Below are positions 1 through 7,117 of a stretch of DNA of 28,887 nucleotides, one piece after another (positions within the stretch are counted from its first letter, which is position 1; each line of letters starts with the position of its first letter). The DNA comes from an uncultured Acetatifactor sp. (GTDB lineage Bacteria > Bacillota > Clostridia > Lachnospirales > Lachnospiraceae): positions 1 through 28,887 of the forward strand of contig CAJUTJ010000064.1 in the NCBI GenBank assembly GCA_910589655.1, in the 5' to 3' direction. Both the position numbers and the translations under genes were made by a program. The notes under the pieces were generated by a model. The model saw only the letters and a program-made list of their open reading frames with translations, was not told the origin of the DNA and did not search any database.

Positions 1-15
1 AAACTGGAATTGCTT

Positions 16-294
16 TTATTGTAAATCATCTTTAGAAATTGCTATTGAAGGATAATGAGAAAGTTCCGTCAAATCAACATTTAGTGGCACACTATAAATC
101 ATGTAATAATTATTAGGATTGACGGCAATCAATTCATTCATTTTTTCTTCTGCTAAGTCCTTGTCATTTGTAGCATACACAACTGATACAACACCTGCTT
201 TATCATTTTCCGTCCCCTGTATATTTCCGCATAATATTATTTTTAATGGGGCGTTCCCATTCAAGCCCTGCTTAATATAGTCCTTATATTCCAT
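16..294 (-). CDS. Small hypothetical protein (92 aa)
   Basis: I do not recognise this family. The ATG at 294 is preceded on the minus strand by a good ribosome site (GGAGGG, plus positions 301-306) six bases away, which supports a real gene. The product is a soluble-looking alpha/beta protein: a short basic start, a hydrophobic strand (LKIILCGNI, about residues 17-25), a second strand (AGVVSVVYA) and a third (YYMIYSVPL), with no signal peptide or membrane segment. The strand-rich layout suggests a compact single domain, but no function can be assigned. It faces away from the next plus-strand genes, so it is the end of a minus-strand unit or stands alone. Confidence 0.65.
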   Translation of the reverse strand: MEYKDYIKQGLNGNAPLKIILCGNIQGTENDKAGVVSVVYATNDKDLAEEKMNELIAVNPNNYYMIYSVPLNVDLTELSHYPSIAISKDDLQ

Positions 295-406
295 ACTTTG
301 CCCTCCATCAATCCCGATTTGTTGTTGCGTTCAGTTTAGCACATTTATAGAACATCTACAAGATTCCGTGTATGAAAAAGCAAAAGAATGAGTTCTTCAC
401 TTGACA

Positions 407-878
407 ATGTGGCAAAGATTAATCGGATTATATGAGATTCGGGCAGTACTATCGGGAACGGACGCCGCAGATGAAGCATTTGATAAAATTATCGAACGGA
501 CGAAAGGAATAAAAGAGGAAGTTGAAACAAAAGGGGCAGAAGAAAAAATGGTTTGCCCGCCTGAAAGTTCAATATGATAAAATTTTGGAGGATGGGATTC
601 CTGTTGAAAGACCGTTATATTGGATTCTGGATTTAATGGAATACGCGGATGAGAACTATTATTGTGTGTATACATTTGCCGATTTTTTTGAGGAGACATT
701 GGAGCATTTGGCGGACAGCCGCTATCTCGCACTGTGGAAAATCTACGATCATATGCTCCATGATCCTGAGATGGAGGCAGCAGGCGATGTGGTTTTTGTG
801 CCGGACGGACCGGAATATGATCATATTGGTTTACATTATTTTGGAACACAGCCTCGTCGCCGGCTGAAAAAAACTTGA
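407..878 (+). pseudogene. Unknown protein gene broken by a frameshift at an A6 run
   Basis: Two overlapping plus-strand frames look like parts of one gene. The first (407-577) begins MWQRLIGLYEIRAVL and reads on through KGIKEEVETKGAEEK; the second (open after a stop at 510-512, running to 878) continues KKWFARLKVQYDKILEDGI and ends with LHYFGTQPRRRLKKT. They meet at a run of six A (543-548), and removing one A would join them into a protein of roughly 156 residues rich in aromatic and acidic residues. The second frame has no convincing ribosome site of its own; its first possible start is TTG at 522. No ribosome site is obvious before 407 either. The family is not recognised. Alternatives are two small overlapping genes or slippage at the A-run during expression. 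The joining is inference; the two open frames and the A-run are directly visible. Confidence 0.45.
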
Positions 879-884
879 GGAATC

Positions 885-986
885 ATGGAACAGGAAGAAA
901 GAGATAATAAAGCAAGAGTGGCCTTTCGACGCTATATGGCGCTTATGGAAAATAAAAATCTTCGGAAAGAAATTTTTGGCATTTAA
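885..986 (+). CDS. Possible 33-aa small protein
   Basis: A short reading frame starts at ATG 885, seven bases after the stop of the preceding frame, with GAGG just upstream. It encodes a highly charged, helix-prone peptide beginning MEQEERDNKARVAF and ending NKNLRKEIFGI. Tight spacing and the amphipathic composition suggest either a small gene cotranscribed with the upstream one or the tail of the same decayed locus. No known family is recognised and the length is too short to be sure it is expressed. Confidence 0.3.
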   Translation: MEQEERDNKARVAFRRYMALMENKNLRKEIFGI

Positions 987-1122
987 CGGTTTTAGAGTGT
1001 GCTTGGAAAAAGATACAATACAGATACAAATAAGAAAAGACAATGATACACAGGATGTTTAGAATGATTTTGGTAATAAGAAAATACCTGACAGGTAATA
1101 AGAAAGAGCGGTAAGTGTGAAA

Positions 1123-1249
1123 AATGCTTCTAAGGCAGCAAAAGACACTGCCTTAGAAGTATTAAGTTTCCCAAACTGCTGAAGCAGTTAGAAAAACGCG
1201 AAAGACAGCGTTTTTCATATCTATTTAAGCCGCTAAAGCGGCATGGAGG
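1123..1249 (+). promoter_or_regulatory. Four-hairpin leader upstream of the lipoprotein gene
   Basis: Four stem-loops follow each other. (1) AATGCTTCTAAGGCAG pairs with CTGCCTTAGAAGTATT (1123-1138 / 1148-1163), 16 pairs with one G-U. (2) AACTGC-TGAA-GCAGTT (1174-1189). (3) AAAAACGC-GAAAGACA-GCGTTTTT (1192-1215), an A-stem/U-stem form that could end transcription. (4) GCCGC-TAAA-GCGGC (1229-1242), ending exactly where the ATGGAGG ribosome site begins. The loops of hairpins 1 and 3 are nearly the same (CAAAAGACA and GAAAGACA). A control region acting through termination, RNA stability or a loop-binding protein is inferred. Confidence 0.6.
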
Positions 1250-1254
1250 TTTTT

Positions 1255-2046
1255 ATGAAAAAGAGTTTCTTGACAATTTCAATTCTAACGGCAGGTGCAC
1301 TGCTGGCATCCTGTAGCCGGAGCGACAATACTCAGGGAACAGAGATCGTGTCGGATACAATTGCAGGCAGCTATTCTGTCTCCGGAGAACACGAAACAGA
1401 GGGCATTGCGGCAGGAGAGCCGCCTGTGGATGAACAGACACAAAAGGATTCCGCGGAAGAAGATAAGGGCACGTATGCATGGGTGGAAGAGGAGGCACTG
1501 TTGACAGATAATATACTGGAAGTCAATGATACTCTTCAGGTCATGCATATAACCGCAGAAGAAACTTTATATCCGGCGCGTGAACTCACTTTGAAGGGGG
1601 TGCAGTTATTCGATTCACCTGAGGAAGCCGATTTGGACAGAGCTAAAATGCAGGAACAAACAGAGAATTATGATACCGCAGGGGATCCGGAGTGGTGCAG
1701 TATTGATGAGGGAAAGCTTTTGGTTTGTAATCTTAATGTCAAAAACCTTGAGGAAGAATCGGACGGGGAACTGAATATGAGCGAATTCATGATAGCATAT
1801 GCGGATCCGGACACCGGGAAAGTGACTATTGTATCCTGTGCTCCGGCATATGTTTCGGCTTCCTTATCCCAAGCAGGAGCTTCCGATTATTTTCATTACC
1901 AAATTGCTGCGGGTGAGAGCAAGGATATGACGGTGGCTTGGCTGATTCAAGAGAAATATGACGTGGAAAATCTGTATTTGTGTGTGACTTATGATATAAG
2001 AACTCCGGGTGAGCGGCAATATTTCCGGATGAGCGGGCAAGAGTGA
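1255..2046 (+). CDS. Lipoprotein, secreted, unknown function (263 aa)
   Basis: The product is a surface lipoprotein. It starts MKKSFLTISILTAGALLASC: a basic N-terminus, a hydrophobic core and a lipobox (LASC) with the lipidated cysteine at residue 20. I chose ATG 1255 because GGAGG (1245-1249) lies five bases before it; an in-frame ATG at 1243 overlaps that site and is rejected as the start. After the lipobox comes a low-complexity acidic linker rich in Glu, Gly, Ser and Thr (about residues 21-75), then a beta-rich domain of about 180 residues (for example ENYDTAGDPEWCSIDEG and ESKDMTVAWLIQEKYD) resembling the Ig-like extracellular domains seen in DUF4352/DUF5027-type lipoproteins. That family placement is tentative. 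A chain of hairpins precedes the gene and a repeat element starts nine bases after its stop, so it is probably transcribed alone. Confidence 0.85.
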   Translation: MKKSFLTISILTAGALLASCSRSDNTQGTEIVSDTIAGSYSVSGEHETEGIAAGEPPVDEQTQKDSAEEDKGTYAWVEEEALLTDNILEVNDTLQVMHITAEETLYPARELTLKGVQLFDSPEEADLDRAKMQEQTENYDTAGDPEWCSIDEGKLLVCNLNVKNLEEESDGELNMSEFMIAYADPDTGKVTIVSCAPAYVSASLSQAGASDYFHYQIAAGESKDMTVAWLIQEKYDVENLYLCVTYDIRTPGERQYFRMSGQE

Positions 2047-2055
2047 GGAAAAGAC

Positions 2056-2188
2056 GTTACTGTTCACTTCGTTCACAGTAACCTATGCACAGAAATTGCA
2101 AAACAGCGGTTTCGCGCAGGTCTGTCTCGGGTTTATCATGCAGAAACAGCATGAAAACACCTCGCGGAGACAGCGGGTGAACAGTAAC
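2056..2188 (-). mobile_element. MITE-like palindromic element, copy A (133 bp)
   Basis: Perfect 12-bp terminal inverted repeats GTTACTGTTCAC (2056-2067) and GTGAACAGTAAC (2177-2188) bound the element. Read on the minus strand it aligns along its whole length with the copy at 20475-20607. Internal stem TCATGC/GCATGA replaces TCACGC/GCGTGA of that copy, a compensatory change. The flanking 8-mers (GAAAAGAC and AGCGAGAC) match at only four positions, so a target duplication is eroded or absent here. It lies nine bases after the lipoprotein stop codon. It encodes no protein. Confidence 0.8.
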
Positions 2189-2338
2189 AGCGAGACTGCT
2201 GTGATAGGAAGGACAAAAAAATCTTGCGGCAAGGGGAGTATGATGATAAAATGGCTATAACTATTAAAAAGCATTTTTGCTGGGGGAAAAGCAGCTATAC
2301 ATATGATGAAACCGTATGAAAGGATATAAGATAAAACG

Positions 2339-2378
2339 GGCAGAGCATATATGGATGTTCTGCCTTACTCATTTTTTT
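2339..2378 (+). terminator. Rho-independent terminator
   Basis: GGCAGAGCAT (2339-2348) pairs with ATGTTCTGCC (2355-2364), ten pairs with one G-U, around a six-base loop, followed by a stretch ending in seven T (2372-2378). It would end transcription from the lipoprotein gene before the RtcB leader. No gene is evident between the repeat element and this site. Confidence 0.75.
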
Positions 2379-2382
2379 AATA

Positions 2383-2542
2383 ACAGTAAATCCCCGGACT
2401 TTCATGCATGGGGAGCCGCCGGAATGTAAGGGGGTTTACTGTGAAAGTCTTGAATCCTGCCTGCGGAAACCGCGAGGTGTTTCGTGCTTCCTTGCACGAA
2501 ATCCCGAGACAGATTTTTCAAACATGCTCCGGGATTTTTAGT
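2383..2542 (+). promoter_or_regulatory. Structured leader upstream of the RtcB-like gene
   Basis: This stretch holds several inverted repeats. A 13-bp pair (2383-2395 ACAGTAAATCCCC with 2430-2442) matches at 12 positions. Next come GCGG-AAA-CCGC (2463-2473), TTTCGTGC-TTCCTT-GCACGAAA (2480-2501), and AATCCCG (2500-2506) with CGGGATT (2530-2536) followed by T5, which resembles an intrinsic terminator. The last two stems overlap, so they could be alternative folds. Segment 2470-2512 shares the CCGCGAGGTG...CCCGAGACAG core of the MITE-like elements. It could be an attenuating 5' UTR or a degraded repeat copy; the sequence alone does not decide. Confidence 0.5.
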
Positions 2543-2595
2543 GGATAGCTCCATAGCAGATAAACGGGGAATGTAGTTCTTTAGAGAGGGACACT

Positions 2596-4113
2596 ATGTT
2601 ACACAAAATAGAATACAAAGACAGACATAATATCATATCATGCTATCTTCCGAAAGGGGCGGCGCCGGATAAAAATGCAATGGAAGAATTGCACAGGATG
2701 ACAGAGCTGGAAGAAACTTTGGACAGGCTGGCAGCAGCGAAAGGCTTTTTTCAGGGAGAGGAACAACGGATTGAGAAAATTGTATTGACGCCGGACTTTC
2801 ACAAAGGTGCGGGCATTCCCATCGGAACGGTGATGATGACAAAGGGATTTGCCGTTCCCCAGGCAATGGGAAACGATATCAATTGTGGTATGCGGTTTTA
2901 TATTACCGATTTGTCGGAAGAAAAGGTCCGGGATAAACTTTCCGAACTGACCAAGAAAATCCGGCATACCTTTTTTGAGGGCGGCAGGCAGATTCCTATG
3001 ACGGGGAGACAGCGGCAGGCAATGTTCCGTTATGGTCTTGAAGGGATATTGGAAACGAATCAGGACAGCAAAAAAAGCGGTTTGTGGAAATATTATCGGC
3101 CTGATGTTCAAGAGAAATGGTTAAAACGCACCGTGTTCCGGGGGAGTCTGAAAGCGGACGATACGGAAGGCTTGGAGGATTTTATCGGAAGCTATGGACA
3201 ATTGACATATGATGACCAGATCGGGACAATCGGGGGAGGCAATCATTTTCTGGAAGTCCAGCGGGTGGCCGAGATTTATGACGGTCAGACCGCTAATGCA
3301 TGGAAGCTTAAAAAGGGGGCCGCGGTGGTAATGCTTCACACGGGATCCTTGATGATCGGCCATCATAGCGGACTTTTGAACCGTAAGATTTGTCAGGAGA
3401 TTTATCCTGCCGGATTGGTTCACCCCGAAAATAAAATTTATCCGATACCGGATGCCGACGCAACATCTGCCGGCGGTGTAATGCAGGACGCATGGAATCG
3501 TTTCTGGTCGGTCTCCGGAAATGCGGCTAATTTTGGGTTTGCCAATCGTTTGTTTCTTGGGTTTATGATTCAGGATGCTTTTAACGATGTGTTGGGAGAA
3601 TGCGATATGGAGCTGCTATATGACGCCCCGCACAATTATATCTGGAAAATGCAGACTGCAGACGGAAACTATTACATCCACCGAAAGGGAGCATGTTGCG
3701 CCGGAGGCTGTGAAGAAATGCTGGGAACGGAATTTGCCTATTACGGCGAGCCGGTGATGATACCCGGCTCTATGGGAAGCTCCAGCTATCTGCTCCGCGG
3801 ACTGGGGAATCCGGAATCCCTTTGGAGCGCCAGTCATGGCGCCGGACGGAAAAAATCCCGGGGAGATGCAATCAGGGGAAATGACGATGCGTTTCGTCAA
3901 TTTATGGAAAAGTTTCATATCATTACTCCCATTGACCCGACCCGCAATGATTTAAAAGGCAGAACGGATATTTTGGCAAAATGGGAAGAATCAATCCGGG
4001 CGGAAGCGCCCTATGCCTATAAGGATATCAATGAAGTAATCGCGGTACATACAACACATAATATGGCGGCTCCGGTAGCTCGTCTGGAACCAATATTCAC
4101 GGTGAAAGCGTAA
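2596..4113 (+). CDS. rtcB: RtcB family RNA ligase (505 aa)
   Basis: RtcB proteins join RNA 3'-phosphate (or 2',3'-cyclic phosphate) ends to 5'-OH ends using GTP and Mn2+, in tRNA or RNA repair. The whole-length family pattern is visible: DFHKGAGIPIG (D67, H69), GNDINCGMR with the metal-binding cysteine C97, GGGNHFLEVQ (N216, H217), HTGS (H248), a late GSMGSSSYLLRG, and SASHGAGR with H414 in the position of the guanylylated histidine. Metal ligands and nucleophile all seem intact, so it should be active. The length is somewhat greater than the roughly 400-480 residues of common bacterial RtcB, and the DINCG variant replaces the usual D-x-GCG. ATG 2596 has a GAGAGG site upstream. A HEAT-like gene follows after 48 bases, probably in one operon; no RtcA or archease gene is seen nearby. 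Substrate is unknown. Confidence 0.93.
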   Translation: MLHKIEYKDRHNIISCYLPKGAAPDKNAMEELHRMTELEETLDRLAAAKGFFQGEEQRIEKIVLTPDFHKGAGIPIGTVMMTKGFAVPQAMGNDINCGMRFYITDLSEEKVRDKLSELTKKIRHTFFEGGRQIPMTGRQRQAMFRYGLEGILETNQDSKKSGLWKYYRPDVQEKWLKRTVFRGSLKADDTEGLEDFIGSYGQLTYDDQIGTIGGGNHFLEVQRVAEIYDGQTANAWKLKKGAAVVMLHTGSLMIGHHSGLLNRKICQEIYPAGLVHPENKIYPIPDADATSAGGVMQDAWNRFWSVSGNAANFGFANRLFLGFMIQDAFNDVLGECDMELLYDAPHNYIWKMQTADGNYYIHRKGACCAGGCEEMLGTEFAYYGEPVMIPGSMGSSSYLLRGLGNPESLWSASHGAGRKKSRGDAIRGNDDAFRQFMEKFHIITPIDPTRNDLKGRTDILAKWEESIRAEAPYAYKDINEVIAVHTTHNMAAPVARLEPIFTVKA

Positions 4114-4161
4114 ACCACGCTCTAATGAGCTTCCGGGTGTAAAGGGAAGGAAGAGAAGGTT

Positions 4162-5679
4162 ATGACAGAGCGCTGGATGAAAGAATGGCTGGTGAAATTG
4201 GAGTCGGGGGATTTTACAGGGCTTCGGGTATATGATGCTTTTGCAACATGCAATGGAGAAATGATAAAAAGGGCGGGAGAAGCCATAGCAAGGCAGCTAA
4301 AAAAACTGCAGCGGCCGAAACTTCTCAAGCTTTGTGAACAATTCCGTGAGCTTACTTCTATGGAATGGGTAATCAATTGGGAGGAAGTATCTCTGGAGAC
4401 CGTCAGAAAGGAATTGCCGGAGGAAGAGTACAAGTATGTGTTGATCCTTGGAACATTCCATCCCAACGGTTATTTCAGGGAAAGGTGCATGTATGAGATG
4501 GCGGAGCATGACGGGATGCTCTTTTGGCTGTTTTTCAGGGTGAACGATTGGGTGGGGAATATCCGGACAAGAGCCTGCGGGCTGTTGGAGGAATATTTGA
4601 GAAAAGTGAATGCGAAAGAGCTTTTTGAAGGCATCCCGGCTATGGAACGACTGCAGAACTGTCAGCGTCGTTCAGAGGAACAAATGCAAAAATTGTGGGA
4701 TGAGATAGAAAAAAGGATATCCGTATCGCTGAAGGAAATGGAACTCAGTGAAATCTCCGATCCTCAAAAGGAGCCGTTGACGCGGAGAGCCTTGTATAGA
4801 GTACTGGTAAAATCCGGAACCCTGACACTAGAGGAGACGGATACTCTTCTGAGACGGGAAAAGATTCCCTTCTTAAAAAAAATACTGGCCGGAGGAATTT
4901 TTGCCCGGCCCGATTGTACGGTGGAATGGACGGAACGCTATTTGACGGATTCATCCGCTGCGCTCCGCAGGATAGCCGTGGAAAAGAAATATGAATATAT
5001 AAAAAATGATTGGCCGGGGCTGGAGGAAATGCTTCTGGACAGCAGCAAGGGTGTAAGAGAGTATGCCGCTTATATTTTAAGGCGTCACAGCAGCTTTAAT
5101 ATTCGTGAATACTATCTCAGCCACTTGGAGGATGATAAACCTGAGTATGCAATTATGGGGCTGGCGGAGTCCTGCAGGCATGGCAATCTGCAGGAACTGA
5201 TGAAATGTATGGAGAGGCCGGAGAGAAAGGTTTTGAAATGTACACTTCTGGCGCTGGGGTATCAGGAAGACTTTCGGGACGAGGAACTTTTGTGGCAGTA
5301 TCTTTTGGATGCCGGAAATGAACTGTCAAAAGCCGCTTATCTATCTATTCGGAGGAGAGAGTTCTATCCGGGGGCGGAAAGGATATATAAAGCTTATACG
5401 GAAGTGGAGGAGGACCATCGTAAAAGATACCTTCTGAATCTTCTTCTCCGGGAAAGCTCTTGGAACCGGCTGCCCTGTCTGATACGCATATACCGTCAGG
5501 ACATGCCTGAGGAAGAAGCACGTAAAATACTGTGCGGTATCCGGATAAGGTTTATGTACGGAAAGCTTTCTCAGCCATTGCAAAAGGATATTTTGCAGGC
5601 ACTGGAGGAGAACGGAAAAGAGCTTCCGGAAGGGGTGGAAAAAAGTATTTTATATGATATGAAATTTCTCTGTTCTTGA
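4162..5679 (+). CDS. HEAT-like helical repeat protein, unknown function (505 aa)
   Basis: The protein is nearly all helix, with repeated helix pairs such as SSAALRRIAVEKKYEYIKN, SSKGVREYAAYILRRHSS and KPEYAIMGLAESCRHGN, the pattern of HEAT/armadillo solenoids, mostly in residues 240-430. The N-terminal half (residues 1-200) is a different helical region rich in Trp and Glu. There is no signal peptide, membrane segment or catalytic motif, so it is probably a cytoplasmic scaffold that binds protein or nucleic acid. ATG 4162 follows an AGGAAGAG-type site. It lies 48 bases after the RtcB gene with no terminator between, which suggests cotranscription and perhaps a role in handling or recognising damaged RNA; that is inference from position only. 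Confidence 0.75.
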   Translation: MTERWMKEWLVKLESGDFTGLRVYDAFATCNGEMIKRAGEAIARQLKKLQRPKLLKLCEQFRELTSMEWVINWEEVSLETVRKELPEEEYKYVLILGTFHPNGYFRERCMYEMAEHDGMLFWLFFRVNDWVGNIRTRACGLLEEYLRKVNAKELFEGIPAMERLQNCQRRSEEQMQKLWDEIEKRISVSLKEMELSEISDPQKEPLTRRALYRVLVKSGTLTLEETDTLLRREKIPFLKKILAGGIFARPDCTVEWTERYLTDSSAALRRIAVEKKYEYIKNDWPGLEEMLLDSSKGVREYAAYILRRHSSFNIREYYLSHLEDDKPEYAIMGLAESCRHGNLQELMKCMERPERKVLKCTLLALGYQEDFRDEELLWQYLLDAGNELSKAAYLSIRRREFYPGAERIYKAYTEVEEDHRKRYLLNLLLRESSWNRLPCLIRIYRQDMPEEEARKILCGIRIRFMYGKLSQPLQKDILQALEENGKELPEGVEKSILYDMKFLCS

Positions 5680-5969
5680 GCGAAATGTTGTTTTTCAATG
5701 AAATCGTTCCCTCTTGCCCTGTCGTTTAAACGCTGTTTTGCAGGCTGAAAGCCATGCAGGTAATTTGTGGAGTAAGTCAGGAGGCCGGTATATTGATATA
5801 GCGTTTCGTATAAATTATACCTGTTTGCCCGATCCGCTTTGTGGCAGGATGCGTTTCCGTTTGGGAGGCGATGCCCCAGCTGTGCCTCACTAATTGAGAC
5901 TTGTGCCCGCTAAAAGTGACGCATGTACTAATATTCTGGGAAAGCATTTTTCAACTCTCTTTAGACGGC
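5680..5969. other. Intergenic stretch without a supported gene
   Basis: Nothing convincing is coded here. A small hairpin (GGCT-GAA-AGCC, near 5744-5754) is visible, without a T-run. No clear promoter was found. Together with the repeat tract that follows, it makes a gap of about 650 bases before the acetyltransferase gene. Confidence 0.5.
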
Positions 5970-6137
5970 ATGGATAAAGAACTCATAGAAATAGGAACCA
6001 TAAACATAGCTCCGGAGAGACAGAAGCCGGAGAGACAGAATCCAGAGAGGCAGAAGCCGGAGAGACAGAAGCCAGAGAGGCAGAAGCCGGAGAGACAGAA
6101 TCCGGAGAGACAGAATCCGGAGAGACAGAAGCCATAA
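5970..6137 (+). CDS. Doubtful ORF ending in pentapeptide repeats
   Basis: An ATG at 5970 opens a 55-residue frame starting MDKELIEIGTINIAP and continuing as PERQK/PERQN repeats until a TAA at 6135-6137. In the first eight repeat units, the CCG/CCA and AGA/AGG variants are silent in this frame, which hints that it was once read as protein. There is no clear ribosome site. The frame is stopped by a repeat variant, and a 14-base unit downstream shifts the register, so if it was a gene it is now probably truncated. It may also be only a chance frame over the minisatellite. Confidence 0.25.
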   Translation: MDKELIEIGTINIAPERQKPERQNPERQKPERQKPERQKPERQNPERQNPERQKP

Positions 6138-6311
6138 AGACAGAAGCCATAGAGACAGAAGCCGGAGAACAGAAGCCGGAGAGACAGAAGCCGGAGAGAC
6201 AGAAGCCATAGAGACAGAAGCCGGAGAGACAGAAGCCATAGAGACAGAAGCCATAGAGGCAGAATCCGGAGAGACAGAAGCCGGAGAGACAGAAGCCGGA
6301 GAAAATAGAAT
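6012..6311. repeat. 15-bp minisatellite, about 20 units
   Basis: Tandem units of CCGGAGAGACAGAAG run from 6012 to 6311. Variants change position 3-4 (CCGG, CCAG, CCAT), position 9 (A/G) and the last base (G/T). Unit 11 (6162-6175) has 14 bases, which shifts the reading frame; the last unit is degenerate. On the plus strand the frames read PERQK or GETEA, and on the minus strand SGFCL/YGFCL. The tract ends 23 bases before the acetyltransferase start codon. Length change by slippage is expected of such a perfect array. Confidence 0.95.
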
Positions 6312-6334
6312 CCATAAGAAAAACGAGGCAAAAT

Positions 6335-6832
6335 ATGGAAGAATTGAGATTGGTCAGACCATCACTAGAGCATAAGAAAGAGTATGAAGAAATGATGGAT
6401 GAGTGGGAAGCGTTTGGAGGCAGGCTGAATCCGGGAGCGATAAGGCGTTTCAGTCCTGCAGAAGGGAAAAATGTAACATATGAGAAATGGCTGAACTGGG
6501 TAGAAGAAGACAAGGAAAACGTGCAAGATTTATACTTTTTAATGAGAGACAATTCCATTTTGGGCGCCATTAGTATCCGATACAGATGTGCTGATGTGGA
6601 CGGGCATTCGGGCTTCGGAATCAGGCCTTCCGAACGAAGGAAGGGGTATGCTGCCGGAATGCTTTCTATGGCACTGCCTATCATGAAGGGATACGGGATA
6701 AATCCTGTTATTATCTCCTGTGCGAAAGACAATACAGGTTCGGCAAAAACGATACAAAAAAACGGCGGCGTATTGGTCCGGGAAACGGAGGACGATGGTG
6801 AATTAGTGCAGATATACCATATTGCTGTCTGA
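6335..6832 (+). CDS. GNAT family N-acetyltransferase (165 aa)
   Basis: This is a GCN5-related acetyltransferase, which moves acetyl from acetyl-CoA to an amino group. It starts MEELRLVRPSLEHKKEY, the usual first strand and helix of the RimJ/RimL-like (Acetyltransf_3) group. The central strand pair NSILGAISIRY is followed by the acetyl-CoA binding segment GFGIRPSERRKGYAAGML (the R/Q-x-x-G-x-G/A pattern as RRKGYA), and the end holds SCAKDNTGSAKTIQKNGG, the conserved Asn and Ser of the fold. Length is typical. ATG 6335 has GAGG (6325-6328) upstream. The substrate cannot be told; related proteins act on small molecules, antibiotics or protein N-termini. A minisatellite lies directly upstream and could affect expression if it changes length. 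Confidence 0.88.
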   Translation: MEELRLVRPSLEHKKEYEEMMDEWEAFGGRLNPGAIRRFSPAEGKNVTYEKWLNWVEEDKENVQDLYFLMRDNSILGAISIRYRCADVDGHSGFGIRPSERRKGYAAGMLSMALPIMKGYGINPVIISCAKDNTGSAKTIQKNGGVLVRETEDDGELVQIYHIAV

Positions 6833-6833
6833 C

Positions 6834-6898
6834 GTTTCTGATGTTTCAAAGCGCGCAGCACGGAAAAACGTAATTTAATATGATCTAAAATCAGAAAC
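6834..6898. repeat. 9-bp inverted repeat after the acetyltransferase gene
   Basis: GTTTCTGAT (6834-6842) and ATCAGAAAC (6890-6898) are perfect inverted copies 47 bases apart, starting two bases after the stop codon of the GNAT gene. No T-run follows, so it is not a typical terminator. It may be a long hairpin or a remnant of a small element. Confidence 0.5.
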
Positions 6899-6904
6899 AG
6901 CCTC

Positions 6905-7090
6905 ATGAAAAACTTATATTATATGCCGCTGACGGCTGCTCCGTTTCACAGGGATGAAATATATCGGGAAATATTGCCTCAATACGAAACAAAATACATA
7001 CGCTGTTATTGGGGAAGTGAAAAGGAAATTGAAAACGGCTGTATGAAACGAAGAAAACTCATTATTGGGATTTGGGGAATTTGTCCCTGA
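6905..7090 (+). CDS. Doubtful small ORF (61 aa)
   Basis: ATG 6905 opens a frame beginning MKNLYYMPLTAAPFHRDEIY and ending RRKLIIGIWGICP. No good ribosome site precedes it and no family is recognised. It fills the gap between the GNAT gene and the toroid protein gene, 27 bases before the start of the latter. It may be the remnant of a longer gene or a chance frame. Confidence 0.25.
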   Translation: MKNLYYMPLTAAPFHRDEIYREILPQYETKYIRCYWGSEKEIENGCMKRRKLIIGIWGICP

Positions 7091-7117
7091 TTAAAATAGA
7101 AAGGATAGGAGAGAACT

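Noticed and set aside
1243..1254. Upstream ATG starts of the lipoprotein, GH18, Sel1 and spoIVA genes
   Set aside because: In the first three the upstream ATG overlaps the ribosome site itself; in spoIVA it lies before it. The next ATG has proper spacing and matches the family start.
2383..2442. Another copy of the MITE-like element because of ACAGTAA/TTTACTGT
   Set aside because: The short ends point outward relative to the element's terminal repeats and the rest does not align; only the core at 2470-2512 is similar.
6012..6311. Possible CRISPR array
   Set aside because: Units are contiguous 15-mers without spacers, and there are no cas genes.
5983..6906. Long minus-strand frame with SGFCL/YGFCL repeats, up to 307 residues
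   Set aside because: It lies antisense to the GNAT gene and the minisatellite; the repeat simply has no stop in that frame. No ribosome site or family supports it.
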